Assembly (NCBI RefSeq): GCF_000423065.1
Contig: NZ_AUHG01000011.1
Coordinates: forward strand, 372,001 to 436,000
From: Christiangramia echinicola DSM 19838
GTDB taxonomy: Bacteria > Bacteroidota > Bacteroidia > Flavobacteriales > Flavobacteriaceae
Reading direction: 5' to 3'
Length of the DNA: 64,000 bases
The first letter of the stretch is position 1. Every line of letters starts with the position of its first letter. A model generated the notes under the pieces. The model did no database searches and was not told where the DNA came from. It worked only from the letters and a program-made list of their open reading frames with translations. The position numbers and the translations under genes were made by a program. Below are positions 1-9,030 of the stretch, piece by piece.

Positions 1-182
1 CATCAGTAAGCCTGGGAGCGGTTTTAAGTTTTTCAGATATGATGATCCTCGCCATGTCATTTCCTAATATTATAGGTCTTTACATCATGTCTTCAGAAGT
101 AAGAGGAGATATGGAAATCTACTGGAATAAATTGAAAAATGGGGAACTATTTATAAATCCTAAGTTCAAGAAGGCAGCATAA
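1..182 (+). CDS. AGCS-family sodium:alanine symporter, C-terminal end only
   Basis: Only the last 59 codons are inside the window; the reading frame begins at base 3 and stops at 180-182. The peptide contains SLGAVLSFSDMMILAMSFPN, nearly the same as the last membrane segment of the complete symporter at 3741-5825, so this is the 3' end of a tandem paralogue. AGCS proteins are membrane carriers that move alanine or glycine with Na+ or H+. The tail after the membrane segment is short and basic. Family assignment rests on the paralogue match; the substrate cannot be read. Confidence 0.85.
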   Translation, partial: SVSLGAVLSFSDMMILAMSFPNIIGLYIMSSEVRGDMEIYWNKLKNGELFINPKFKKAA

Positions 183-210
183 AATTAGTTTGAAAATAGA
201 TATATTAAAA

Positions 211-237
211 CCTCGCTTTTTTCAGCGGGGTTTTTTT
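211..237 (+). terminator. Intrinsic terminator after the first symporter
   Basis: Stem CCTCGCT/AGCGGGG (one G-T pair) with a T-rich loop, followed by seven T. It lies 28 bases after the stop codon. Confidence 0.85.
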
Positions 238-317
238 ATGCTAAGAAAAGGCTAAACCGCTCTGGATTATTTTTAATTATTTTCAAATGCCCTATTTTCA
301 GGGCGTAAAAATTTATT

Positions 318-1013
318 ATGAAGAAGATCTACTTTTTATTTTTAAGCTTAATTCTGCTTTCCTGCAATTCTACTTTAGATGTTAAAAATAATCAGGAACC
401 AGAAAATCCAGATTATACTTATCTCGCTCTTGGTGATTCCTATACTATTGGAGAAAGTGTGGTAGAAACTGAAGGATGGCCCGTTCAACTTGCAGAACAA
501 CTTAGAGATCGTAATTATAAAATGGCACCACCTAAGATCATAGCTAAAACTGGGTGGACTACAGAAGATCTATTAAAAGGGATGGAGAATGAATTAGGTG
601 TTCAAAGAGATTTTGATCTGGTGTCTATTCTAATAGGAGTAAATAATCAATACCAGGGGAAATTGATCACCGAATATGAAGAAGATCTGCGAACAATTTT
701 CCGTAAAGCAATTAATCATTCTAAAACCAGGGAGCAGGGGGTGTTTGCCGTAAGTATTCCAGATTATGGATACACTCCATTTGGTTCTGCCAGGCAGGAA
801 GAGATAAGTGCTGAGATAGATAGGTTTAATGCTATCTTCAAAAGAGTTGCGGCTGAATTTAATGTGCCTTTTTATAATATTACTCCAATCTCCAGGGATG
901 CTGAAGAAAATCCTGAGCTAGTAGCCAGTGATGGATTACATCCTAGTGGTTTAATGTATGAGTATTGGGTAAATCAGTTTGTAAATATGGTAGCTGAAAA
1001 ACTTCCGGAATAA
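318..1013 (+). CDS. GDSL/SGNH-hydrolase family lipoprotein
   Basis: A 231-residue exported esterase/lipase-like protein. Residues 1-16 are a lipoprotein signal ending LLSC, so Cys16 is the likely lipidated residue. SGNH blocks are visible: block I ALGDSYT with nucleophile Ser41, a block III-like GVNNQYQG, and block V SDGLHPSG near the C-terminus carrying the Asp and His of the triad. In the family the enzyme hydrolyses ester bonds of lipids or acetylated sugars; the substrate here is unknown. A small hairpin (GCCCT/AGGGC, 289-304) lies just upstream. It appears monocistronic. Block III has Asn-Asn where Gly-x-Asn-Asp is more usual. Confidence 0.85.
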   Translation: MKKIYFLFLSLILLSCNSTLDVKNNQEPENPDYTYLALGDSYTIGESVVETEGWPVQLAEQLRDRNYKMAPPKIIAKTGWTTEDLLKGMENELGVQRDFDLVSILIGVNNQYQGKLITEYEEDLRTIFRKAINHSKTREQGVFAVSIPDYGYTPFGSARQEEISAEIDRFNAIFKRVAAEFNVPFYNITPISRDAEENPELVASDGLHPSGLMYEYWVNQFVNMVAEKLPE

Positions 1014-1061
1014 TTAATTATCACTCTCATTTTCAATTGTTTATTTTGATACATTTGAGAG

Positions 1062-2345
1062 GTGAGAGAAGATTTTTTATATCATATCTGGAAGTATCAG
1101 AAGTTTAATTCTGAAGGGCTTATTACGTCTGCAGGTGATACAATAAATATTGTTCATCCGGGCTTTCAGAATGAGTTGTCTGGTCCAGATTTCTTTAATG
1201 CTAAAATACAAATAGGGGAGCAGTTATGGGCCGGAAATGTAGAGATGCATTTAAGATCTTCAGACTGGTACTTTCATAGACATGAGGAGAATCCCAATTA
1301 TGATAATGTAATTCTGCATGTGGTTTGGGATCATGATGTAGAAATCTTCAGAAAAAATGATTCTATAATACCAACCCTGGAACTCAAGGACAGGATTGAG
1401 AAAGGCATTCTGGAAGCTTATGAAAAGCTACTTCTTAAGGATCATTTAAAAATAAACTGTGAAAATGATTTCAGGAACTTTTCAGATTTTCAAGTTGAAC
1501 ACTGGCTGGAGAGACTTTACTTTGAGCGGTTGGAAGAGAAATCGAAACTAATTCTTCAGTTACTTGCCGAAACAGGAAATAATTGGGAAGCAGTATTGTT
1601 CGCAATCCTGTTCAAAAGCTTTGGGTTAAATGTTAATTCTGAATCTTTTCTGAATATTGCACGAAGCATAGATTTTAAGATCATTCAGAAAATAAGTAAC
1701 AGTCAATTCTCAATGGAAGCGCTTTTATTAGGGCAGGCCGGGCTTATAAAGCACGAAGATAAATACTCGTTAGAACTAATGAAAGAATATGAATTTCTAA
1801 GGAATAAATATTCTTTAGATAATAAGTATTTAGAATCTCCGCAATTTTTCAGGTTAAGACCAGATAATTTTCCAACTATAAGGCTGGCTCAACTAGCTGC
1901 TTTGTATGGAAAAAAGAAAAGTATATTTTATGACCTGATAGAAGCGAATACTGTCAGGGATTTGAAAAACTTATTTGATCTGGAAATTTCTGAATACTGG
2001 AGAACCCATTACAACTTCGGGAAAACGCATACCAGAAGAAATAAAAAGCTCTCCTCTAATTTTATCGATCTACTATTAATAAACTGTATTATCCCTATTA
2101 ATCATTGTTATTCAGGTTTTATAGGGGAGGAAAATGAGCAATATATTCAGGAATTAATATCTGGTATTAAATTAGAAAAGAATTCCATAATTCAAATCTT
2201 CAACGAGCTAAGGCCAAAAACTGCAAATAATGCTATGGACTCTCAGGCCTTATTGCAATTAAAAAACGAATATTGTGATTTAAATAAATGTTTGCAGTGT
2301 GAATTGGGTGCTTCTTTGTTGAAAAAATCTCCCAAATACATTTAA
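1062..2345 (+). CDS. DUF2851 family protein
   Basis: A 427-residue cytosolic protein with no signal peptide or membrane segment. The start MREDFLYHIWKYQKF and the early GFQNELSGPDFFNAKI stretch are typical of DUF2851, a Bacteroidota family of unknown function. Start: GTG at 1062 is chosen because it gives the conserved family N-terminus. A TACATTTG promoter-like box (1050-1057) ends four bases before it, so the message may have almost no leader. The C-terminal part has a Cys cluster (NKCLQCELGAS). It is followed after 9 bases by a PspC-like gene and then the K+ channel, probably one operon. Confidence 0.8.
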   Translation: MREDFLYHIWKYQKFNSEGLITSAGDTINIVHPGFQNELSGPDFFNAKIQIGEQLWAGNVEMHLRSSDWYFHRHEENPNYDNVILHVVWDHDVEIFRKNDSIIPTLELKDRIEKGILEAYEKLLLKDHLKINCENDFRNFSDFQVEHWLERLYFERLEEKSKLILQLLAETGNNWEAVLFAILFKSFGLNVNSESFLNIARSIDFKIIQKISNSQFSMEALLLGQAGLIKHEDKYSLELMKEYEFLRNKYSLDNKYLESPQFFRLRPDNFPTIRLAQLAALYGKKKSIFYDLIEANTVRDLKNLFDLEISEYWRTHYNFGKTHTRRNKKLSSNFIDLLLINCIIPINHCYSGFIGEENEQYIQELISGIKLEKNSIIQIFNELRPKTANNAMDSQALLQLKNEYCDLNKCLQCELGASLLKKSPKYI

Positions 2346-2354
2346 ATTTGTGAC

Positions 2355-2585
2355 ATGACAACTTTTGTATCTAATATTAGATATTATCTGGAAAAACACG
2401 GATTCTATGTTTCCAGCCGAATGGCAGATAAATTGGGGATGCGCGCAAAGAATGTAAGGCTGTTCTTTATTTATGCTTCATTCTTCACAATGGGAGTTGG
2501 TTTTATAGTTTATCTCACTCTTGCCTTCTGGCTAAAGCTTAAAGATCTAATTTATACAAAACGAACCTCGGTATTCGATCTATGA
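2355..2585 (+). CDS. PspC-domain small membrane protein
   Basis: A 76-residue protein. The middle (SSRMADKLGMRAKNVRLFFI) followed by one hydrophobic segment (about residues 40-60) matches the PspC N-terminal domain, whose members are small inner-membrane proteins linked to envelope stress; in E. coli PspC is a regulator. No partner pspA/B is nearby, so the role here is unknown. Its stop overlaps the start of the channel gene by 4 bases (ATGA), implying translational coupling. Confidence 0.75.
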   Translation: MTTFVSNIRYYLEKHGFYVSSRMADKLGMRAKNVRLFFIYASFFTMGVGFIVYLTLAFWLKLKDLIYTKRTSVFDL

Positions 2586-3592
2586 GAAAACTGATAGATT
2601 CTAATTTAAAACTGGCCATAGTACTTATTATTATGGTTTTTATAACCGGAGTTGTAGGTTTTCATTTTCTATATGATTATACCTGGGTAGATGCACTTTA
2701 CATGACCATAATTACTGTGAGTACTGTGGGGTATGGAGAGGTTCAGCCCATGGGGGCTTATGGTAAGATCTTTACTTCAGTATTTATAATTTCAGGACTT
2801 TTTATCTTCGGATTTGGTCTATCTACTATCACAGAACATATTCTGAATAAGAACAATATTGGTAATCTTAAACGTAATAAAATGAAAAAGAAAATAGATT
2901 CTTTTAAGGATCATGTTATTGTTTGTGGTTATGGGCAGAATGGAAAAGAAGCCGTACAGAAACTTATAGATTATCGTAAGGATTTCGTAATAATAGATCG
3001 AAATGAAGAAATTTTGCATGGGATAGAAGATGATCAGTTAAATTATATAGTAGGTAATGCGACTGAAGATGAAGTCTTAATAACTGCAGGCATAGAGAGG
3101 GCTTCTACTTTGATATGTGCCTTACCTCGAGATGCCGATAATTTATTTATTGTTCTTTCGGCAAGGCAATTAAAAAATGATCTAAAGATCATTAGTCGGG
3201 CGACAGAGGAGAATAGCTATAAAAAATTGAAACTTGCTGGCGCAGATAATGTGATTATGCCAGATAGAATTGGTGGAAGCCATATGGCCTCATTAGTAGT
3301 GGTGCCAGATCTGGTAGAATTTCTTGATAATCTTTCAGTTTCAGGAAGGCATGACAGTATCAATGTAGAGCAAATTCCTTTCTCGAAGGTATGTTCAGAT
3401 GGACTTGAAAAGACCATAGCCGAGACCGATATTAGGAAAAAAACAGGTTGTTCTATTATTGGTTACAAATCTCCTTCGGGTTCCTATGTTGTTAATCCTG
3501 AACCCTCACTAAAGCTTGAAAAGGAGTCCAAACTTATAATGATTGGTAGACCAGATCAGATAGAAAGTCTGAAAAAATACTATTCGGTTTAG
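2582..3592 (+). CDS. Potassium channel with TrkA-N/RCK regulatory domain
   Basis: A 336-residue two-transmembrane K+ channel. Two membrane segments (about 10-31 and 63-83) flank a pore loop with the selectivity-filter motif TVGYGE at 48-53. A Rossmann-type RCK_N/TrkA-N domain follows with nucleotide-binding GYGQNG at 116-121, then a TrkA-C-like domain from about residue 255. Such channels sit in the inner membrane and are gated by nucleotides or ions bound to the RCK ring. It overlaps the PspC-like gene by 4 bases. Length and layout are normal for Kch/MthK-type proteins. Confidence 0.92.
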   Translation: MRKLIDSNLKLAIVLIIMVFITGVVGFHFLYDYTWVDALYMTIITVSTVGYGEVQPMGAYGKIFTSVFIISGLFIFGFGLSTITEHILNKNNIGNLKRNKMKKKIDSFKDHVIVCGYGQNGKEAVQKLIDYRKDFVIIDRNEEILHGIEDDQLNYIVGNATEDEVLITAGIERASTLICALPRDADNLFIVLSARQLKNDLKIISRATEENSYKKLKLAGADNVIMPDRIGGSHMASLVVVPDLVEFLDNLSVSGRHDSINVEQIPFSKVCSDGLEKTIAETDIRKKTGCSIIGYKSPSGSYVVNPEPSLKLEKESKLIMIGRPDQIESLKKYYSV

Positions 3593-3740
3593 GCCAGAAC
3601 GCCTCTCAATAGTGATTTAAGGAATAAATTTTTATTTAACAGTATTTTCACAATTTAACTCCCAAAAATTTGATTTAGCCTATTTTTTTAGCATATTCAC
3701 CGGCTGAAAATTTAACTTTATATAACAAACGAAAATCTAT

Positions 3741-5825
3741 ATGAGAAAGTACTTACTTTCAATGTTCTTTTTATTTTCAATTTTTGGATTGTCTGCACAA
3801 GAACTAGACGTAAAGGCCAAAGTTGGTAATCCCTCTAATGTTATTAATAATGGGTTTATCGAGTTGGAGGTAACAGGAGGAACCCCTCCTTATGAGTACA
3901 AATGGTCTAACCAGTCTACTAGTCTGGAATCTAACAGAGCTGAAGAATTGACTGAAGGGATTCCCTATGATGTTGTGGTGACAGATAGTAAAGGAAAATC
4001 GGTTGAAAAATCCTACACTGTAGATGCAGAAGCGATAACAGAACATTTTAACGGAACTTTCGCTCCTATAGTTGCAAGTATGGGAAGTGTGCTATTCTGG
4101 GATCCATTTTCTGCTATTGGAATATATGACCCTGTAGTTTACGCAGACCGCAAGAGAGTAGAGGCTCCGGAATGGGATGCTAATGAAGATGCGAAATTCA
4201 TTCTTGAGGAATGGAAAGTTGAAGAAGGAAAACATGTAGAAGAAGGGGATCTAGTTGCAGTAGTATCTAAAAATGGTCAGAACATTAATAGCTATGCGAA
4301 TGCAGATGGTGTCCTGCAGCATTTTCTGGAAGAAGGTGAAGTAATTTACGATTCAAATAATCAGGAAGATGTAATTGAGCAGGGAGCTCAATATTTCGCG
4401 TCTATATCATACGATGAGCCTATAGCTCTAGTTCATCCAAACGGAGATCCTCAACAAAAGAATATTCCTTTTATCGTGGTGTGGTTGGTTCTTGGAGCTT
4501 TATTCTTCACAATTCGTTTAGGGTTTATAAATATTAGAGGTTTTAAACATGCACTTCAACTTGCCAGAGGTAAGTTTGATGATCCCAATGCACCAGGACA
4601 GGTAACCCACTTCCAGGCATTAGCTACTGCCGTATCTGGTACCGTAGGTCTTGGTAATATTGCAGGTGTTGCTGTAGCAATATCCTTAGGTGGTGCAGGA
4701 GCAACTATGTGGATGATACTCGCGGGTTTACTTGGGATGTCTTCTAAATTTGTTGAATGTACTCTTGGGGTTAAATATAGATTTATCAATTCTGAAGGTC
4801 GTGTATTTGGTGGGCCAATGAACTACCTTAGATATGGTCTTGAGAAAAGAAATAAAAGAGGCTTAGGTAAGTTCCTTGCCGCTTTCTTTGCAATTCTGGC
4901 AATTGGAGCTTCCTTTGGTGGAGGTAACATGTTCCAGGCGAACCAATCCTTTTCTATTTTGGCGGGAGAATTCCCAGTGCTAGTAGGAAACGGATTCTGG
5001 TTTGGTATCGTAGTAGCTGTTCTTGTTGGAATTGTTATTATTGGAGGTATTAGTAGTATTGCCAAGGTTACCGGAAAGATCGTCCCGATCATGGCAGCTG
5101 TTTATGTTATAGGAGCCTTTGTAGTTATTGGGGTTAATTTTGAAAATATTGGGCCTGCTTTTGCGGCGATCTGGGATGGAGCATTCAGTCCAAGTGCGCT
5201 TAAAGGTGGAGTCATAGGGGTTCTGATCGTTGGTTTCCAACGAGCAGCCTTCTCGAATGAAGCCGGGGTAGGTTCCGCAGCGATTGCTCACTCTGCAGCT
5301 AAAACTAACCATCCGCCTTCTGAAGGATTTGTAGCTCTTTTAGAGCCATTTATTGATACGGTTGTGGTTTGTACTCTAACAGCACTTGTACTTATTTTTA
5401 CAGGAATGCACGAAGTTGAAGGTATTGGTGGAGTAGAACTTAATTCTACTGCATTTGGAAGTGTTATCTCATGGTTCCCATATGTACTGGCAACTGCGGT
5501 TTTCTTATTCGCATTTTCAACTATGATCTCATGGTCCTACTATGGGATGAGAGCCTGGACATACTTATTTGGTAAGAGTAAGAAGAACGAAATGGTATAT
5601 AAATTTCTTTTCCTTGTATTTGTGGTAATAGGAGCATCTGTAAGTTTAGGTGCGGTATTAGACTTTTCAGATATGATGATTCTTGCAATGTCGTTCCCTA
5701 ATATTATTGGTCTGTACTTTATGATCGGTGAGGTTAGTGATGACCTTAAAGAGTATACTCATAGACTAAAAGCTGGTGAATTATTTCACAAAACCGAAAA
5801 GAAAAAAGCAAAAGCGACCTCTTAG
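3741..5825 (+). CDS. AGCS sodium:alanine symporter with N-terminal SprB-like and biotinyl/lipoyl-like domains
   Basis: A 694-residue protein, about 240 residues longer than a plain AGCS carrier such as the one at 25223-26593. Order: signal peptide (1-20), a SprB/PKD-like repeat with GGTPPYEYKWSNQ (about 22-95), a linker with a hydrophobic stretch, a beta-rich segment resembling a biotinyl/lipoyl hammerhead (about 152-205, VEEGDLVAVV and ADGVLQHFLEEGEVI) that lacks the modifiable lysine, then the carrier core from about 243 with the AGCS signature FQALATAVSGTVGLGNIAGV. The carrier should import alanine or glycine with Na+; the extension is predicted to face the periplasm. It precedes the HhH gene by 11 bases. 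Confidence 0.88.
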   Translation: MRKYLLSMFFLFSIFGLSAQELDVKAKVGNPSNVINNGFIELEVTGGTPPYEYKWSNQSTSLESNRAEELTEGIPYDVVVTDSKGKSVEKSYTVDAEAITEHFNGTFAPIVASMGSVLFWDPFSAIGIYDPVVYADRKRVEAPEWDANEDAKFILEEWKVEEGKHVEEGDLVAVVSKNGQNINSYANADGVLQHFLEEGEVIYDSNNQEDVIEQGAQYFASISYDEPIALVHPNGDPQQKNIPFIVVWLVLGALFFTIRLGFINIRGFKHALQLARGKFDDPNAPGQVTHFQALATAVSGTVGLGNIAGVAVAISLGGAGATMWMILAGLLGMSSKFVECTLGVKYRFINSEGRVFGGPMNYLRYGLEKRNKRGLGKFLAAFFAILAIGASFGGGNMFQANQSFSILAGEFPVLVGNGFWFGIVVAVLVGIVIIGGISSIAKVTGKIVPIMAAVYVIGAFVVIGVNFENIGPAFAAIWDGAFSPSALKGGVIGVLIVGFQRAAFSNEAGVGSAAIAHSAAKTNHPPSEGFVALLEPFIDTVVVCTLTALVLIFTGMHEVEGIGGVELNSTAFGSVISWFPYVLATAVFLFAFSTMISWSYYGMRAWTYLFGKSKKNEMVYKFLFLVFVVIGASVSLGAVLDFSDMMILAMSFPNIIGLYFMIGEVSDDLKEYTHRLKAGELFHKTEKKKAKATS

Positions 5826-5836
5826 GTCTATATAAG

Positions 5837-6700
5837 ATGAAATTTCTAAAATCCCATTTTGCACTTTCTAGAAGTCAGCAAAATGGGATTTTTGTATTGG
5901 TAGTACTCATTATTATATTTCAGGTGATCTTATTTATTGACTTTTCAGATTCTGAAGATCACTCCGATATCCAAAAAACCGAAGTACAGGCTTTCCAGAA
6001 CCAACTTGATTCAATTAATCGAATATCTGTAAATAAAAAGGATACAGTATACCCTTTCAATCCAAATTACATTACCGACTTCAAAGGATATCAGCTTGGG
6101 ATGAGCTTGGAAGAAATAGATAAACTACTGGCTTACCGTGCTCAGAATAAATGGGTGAATTCTTCAAATGATTTTCAAAAGGTGACGGGAATTTCCGATA
6201 GCTTACTTAATAAGATCAGTCCTTCCTTCCGTTTTCCCGAATGGACTAAAACGCGAAATTCTACTATTACCGCAGTTGAATCTAAACCTTCAGAAATGAT
6301 CATTCTGGATCTTAACTCTGCTTCAGCTAACGATTTAATAAGTATCAATGGAGTAGGAGAGGTGCTGTCTGAAAGAATCGTGAAGTACAGGTTAAGTATA
6401 GGAGGTTTTTTAAACCCTATTCAGCTTAATGACGTTTATGGACTATCTCCTGAAGTGATAGATAGGATAAACCTTAAATTCAAGATTCTCACAAAACCTG
6501 ATGTAACTATCAGGAATATCAATTCCATAACTGCTTTAGAATTAGCTGAAATACCATATATTAATGAAGTTCTGGCCAGGGATATAATTAGCTATCGAAA
6601 TTTAAATGAAGGTATAAGCTCTTTTGAAGAATTAGCAAAAATCAACCGATTTCCTTCCGATAAAATCGATAGAATTAAATTATATTTGGCCATAGAGTGA
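5837..6700 (+). CDS. Membrane-anchored helix-hairpin-helix (ComEA-like) protein
   Basis: A 287-residue protein with one N-terminal membrane segment (about residues 18-36) and repeated helix-hairpin-helix motifs. The clearest is LDLNSASANDLISINGVGEV, the ComEA-type double HhH, with a related copy before it (YQLGMSLEEIDKLLAYR) and one after it (SITALELAEIPYINEVLARD). In ComEA this fold binds DNA without sequence preference at the cell surface during uptake. The gene follows the symporter by 11 bases. A role in DNA uptake is inference; such proteins are common in Flavobacteria without proven function. Confidence 0.82.
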   Translation: MKFLKSHFALSRSQQNGIFVLVVLIIIFQVILFIDFSDSEDHSDIQKTEVQAFQNQLDSINRISVNKKDTVYPFNPNYITDFKGYQLGMSLEEIDKLLAYRAQNKWVNSSNDFQKVTGISDSLLNKISPSFRFPEWTKTRNSTITAVESKPSEMIILDLNSASANDLISINGVGEVLSERIVKYRLSIGGFLNPIQLNDVYGLSPEVIDRINLKFKILTKPDVTIRNINSITALELAEIPYINEVLARDIISYRNLNEGISSFEELAKINRFPSDKIDRIKLYLAIE

Positions 6701-6788
6701 AATTCGAAATAAAACACCACTCAAATTAATAATTACATAATCAGGGAAATTGATCTTTTTCGAAAGATCCATAAAATATAATTGATAG

Positions 6789-7955
6789 ATGAGTAGATAT
6801 TTTAGCGAGGAACACGAACTATTCAGGAAAAGTTTTCAGGAATTTTTGCAGAAAGAAGTAGTGCCTCATATAGATAAGTGGGAAGAGACCGGAACCATTG
6901 AAAGATTTATATGGAAGAAGTTCGGAGAGATGGGATATTTTGGTTTAAATCAACCAGAGGAATATGGCGGAATGGGACTTGACCTTTTTTACACTGTTAT
7001 TTTTCTGGAAGAATTACAAAAAGTAAATTCAGGTGGTTTTGCTGCCGCAATGTGGGCACATGCTTATTTGGCAATGACTCACGTAAAAGTTGAGGCAAGC
7101 CACGAACTAAAGGTAAAATATCTTACTCCGGCTATTGATGGGGAGAAGATAGGCTGTCTTTGTGTTTCTGAGCCGTTTGGAGGGTCAGATGTTGCAGGGA
7201 TGAAAACTACAGCTGTAAAGAAAGGGGATAAATATGTAATTAACGGTTCAAAGACCTTTATTACTAATGGTGTTTATGCCGATTTTTATGTGGTTGCTGC
7301 GAAGACAGATCCGGACAAAGGAAATAAAGGAATGAGTATTTTCCTTGTAGATAAAGAGTTTAAAGGTATATCTGCTACAAAACTTAATAAGTTAGGGTGG
7401 AGGGCCTCAGATACTGCTGAACTTGCATTTGATAATGTGGAAGTGCCTTCTGAATACCTGATGGGAGAAGAAGGAAAAGGCTTTAGTTATATTATGCAGC
7501 ATTTCGCTATGGAACGTTTGATCATGGGTATAAATGCACATGCGCGGTCTGAATTTGCCCTGGAGTACACTATGGGGTATATGAAAGAGCGTGAAGCTTT
7601 CGGGAAGACTTTAGATAAGTTCCAGGCGCTAAGACATTCTATTGCTGAAATGGTTAGTGAAGTTGAAGTTATAAAAGAGTTCAATTACGCTACCGCTAAA
7701 AGACTGAATGATGGTGATTATGTAGTTAAAGAGGCAAGTATGTCTAAGTTGCTTGCGACAAAGATCGCGGATGAGGTGATGTATAAATGTTTGCAGTTCC
7801 TTGGAGGTTATGGATATATGGAAGACTATCCTTTAGCAAGAATGCTTAGAGATAGTAGATTAGGTCCTATTGGAGGTGGTACTTCGGAAATCTTAAAAGA
7901 GATCATTGCCAAAATGGTGATCGACCAGAAAGAATACAAGCCAGCTGCAAAGTAA
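6789..7955 (+). CDS. Acyl-CoA dehydrogenase family protein
   Basis: A 388-residue FAD enzyme that forms an alpha,beta double bond in an acyl-CoA, passing electrons to ETF. N-terminal helical domain, a beta domain with CLCVSEPFGGSDVAGM (about 123-138) and a C-terminal domain with FLGGYGYMEDYPLARMLRD. At the usual catalytic-Glu position near the C-terminus the sequence reads GPIGGGTSEI instead of YEGT, while Glu242 in FAMERLIMG matches the alternative base position known from isovaleryl-CoA and long-chain dehydrogenases. So a branched-chain or long-chain substrate is possible. It is a single gene ending at a shared terminator. Confidence 0.9.
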   Translation: MSRYFSEEHELFRKSFQEFLQKEVVPHIDKWEETGTIERFIWKKFGEMGYFGLNQPEEYGGMGLDLFYTVIFLEELQKVNSGGFAAAMWAHAYLAMTHVKVEASHELKVKYLTPAIDGEKIGCLCVSEPFGGSDVAGMKTTAVKKGDKYVINGSKTFITNGVYADFYVVAAKTDPDKGNKGMSIFLVDKEFKGISATKLNKLGWRASDTAELAFDNVEVPSEYLMGEEGKGFSYIMQHFAMERLIMGINAHARSEFALEYTMGYMKEREAFGKTLDKFQALRHSIAEMVSEVEVIKEFNYATAKRLNDGDYVVKEASMSKLLATKIADEVMYKCLQFLGGYGYMEDYPLARMLRDSRLGPIGGGTSEILKEIIAKMVIDQKEYKPAAK

Positions 7956-7980
7956 AGGCTGTTCTTAAATTATATTTCAA

Positions 7981-8013
7981 ATAACCCTGGGTTTTTACCC
8001 GGGGTTATTTTTT
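7981..8013. terminator. Bidirectional terminator between convergent genes
   Basis: Stem AACCCTGGGT/ACCCGGGGTT (7983-7992, 7997-8006) with T runs on the plus-strand side and A-rich sequence on the other. The stop codon of the minus-strand gene (8005-8007) overlaps the stem. Confidence 0.85.
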
Positions 8014-8874
8014 TAAACTATCATAGAACGTCTTTCTTATTTTCTGACCGTTAATGAAGAAATCTTTTGCCTTCTCGTCAGAATAGAATTCATTAGTAAT
8101 AGATTCATTTTCTACCACTTCAGTTTCAGTTCTTCCTTCTTTAATGGCGGCGTTAATTTTATCCCTGATAGTTTCAAGCATTTTTAAATAATCCTGGTAA
8201 TCTGATTTTGTGGCTATTTTACCATGTCCGGGAATTATTTTCGTGTTGTCATTAATTAATGAAAGCCCCTTCCTGGCGGCAGCTATATCGCCATCTACAC
8301 TTCCTCCGCTTTTAAGATCTATGTAAGGAAACATTCCGTTGAAGAAAGTGTCTCCAGTATGTAATACATTACTCTGCGGAAAATAGATCAAAACGTCGCC
8401 ATCTGTATGGGCATTATGTACATGAGTGGCCACAATATCATTACCATTTATATAAAGGTTTATTTTTTCATTGAAGGTTATAATTGGTAATCCATTGACT
8501 TTTGTTGAATCTGCTCTCAGTCTTTTTCTAACATTTTCATGAGCAAAGATTAGAGTTCCATCTTTCTTAAAATTTGAATTTCCGCCGGTATGGTCTCCGT
8601 GATGGTGAGTATTAACCAGGTATTTTATTGGTTGATCATCAATGGTTTTTAATTTTGCCTTAATTTTTGTGCTTAATGCCGCAAACTGGTCATCAATCAT
8701 AAATACACCATCTTCTCCGGTTAAAACTCCAATGTTTCCCCCGGCACCTTTAAGCATAAAAACATTTTCGTTCACAGGAATAATTTCAATTTCAACTTCA
8801 GACATGTCCTGAAATGCAAAAAGTGAGTGATTAATTAAAAGGAACGCTAACAGGGTTTTTATAGAATTTCTCAT
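8005..8874 (-). CDS. MBL-fold metallo-hydrolase, exported (class B beta-lactamase-like)
   Basis: A 289-residue protein when started at the ATG at 8874, which gives a clean signal peptide (MRNSIKTLLAFLLINHSLFA); a longer frame upstream overlaps the rpsU promoter and is unlikely. The zinc motif NTHHHGDHTGG (HxHxDH) and later GDTFF and PGHGK are the metallo-beta-lactamase fold signatures. The overall look is that of subclass B-like proteins in Bacteroidota, most of which are periplasmic hydrolases of unknown substrate rather than proven beta-lactamases. Transcribed convergently with the acyl-CoA dehydrogenase. Confidence 0.88.
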   Translation of the reverse strand: MRNSIKTLLAFLLINHSLFAFQDMSEVEIEIIPVNENVFMLKGAGGNIGVLTGEDGVFMIDDQFAALSTKIKAKLKTIDDQPIKYLVNTHHHGDHTGGNSNFKKDGTLIFAHENVRKRLRADSTKVNGLPIITFNEKINLYINGNDIVATHVHNAHTDGDVLIYFPQSNVLHTGDTFFNGMFPYIDLKSGGSVDGDIAAARKGLSLINDNTKIIPGHGKIATKSDYQDYLKMLETIRDKINAAIKEGRTETEVVENESITNEFYSDEKAKDFFINGQKIRKTFYDSLKK

Positions 8875-8966
8875 TGCAGTAGAATTATTTATTCTGTAAT
8901 TTACAGAATACCCGGAACTTAATTTTTGATAATTAATTGAGGGATAGCAAATAAATAATAAATCTA

Positions 8967-8996
8967 TTGGCGATTTATATAAATACATTATCTTTG
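8967..8996 (+). promoter_or_regulatory. Promoter of rpsU
   Basis: TTGG at 8967-8970 and TATCTTTG at 8989-8996, 19 bases apart: a textbook Bacteroidota sigma-A promoter (TTG-N17-23-TAnnTTTG). It reads into rpsU at 9031. Confidence 0.85.
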
Positions 8997-9014
8997 CAGC
9001 CGATTCCAAAAGAG

Positions 9015-9020
9015 AGGAGG
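9015..9020 (+). promoter_or_regulatory. Strong Shine-Dalgarno sequence of rpsU
   Basis: AGGAGG ends 10 bases before the rpsU ATG. Genes around it have no such site, as is usual in Bacteroidota. In Flavobacterium johnsoniae the anti-SD of 16S rRNA is covered by bS21 with bS6 and bS18, and rpsU keeps a strong SD, which fits autoregulation by bS21. A second ATG at 9023 is out of frame and only 2 bases from the SD. Confidence 0.85.
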
Positions 9021-9030
9021 TTATGACACT

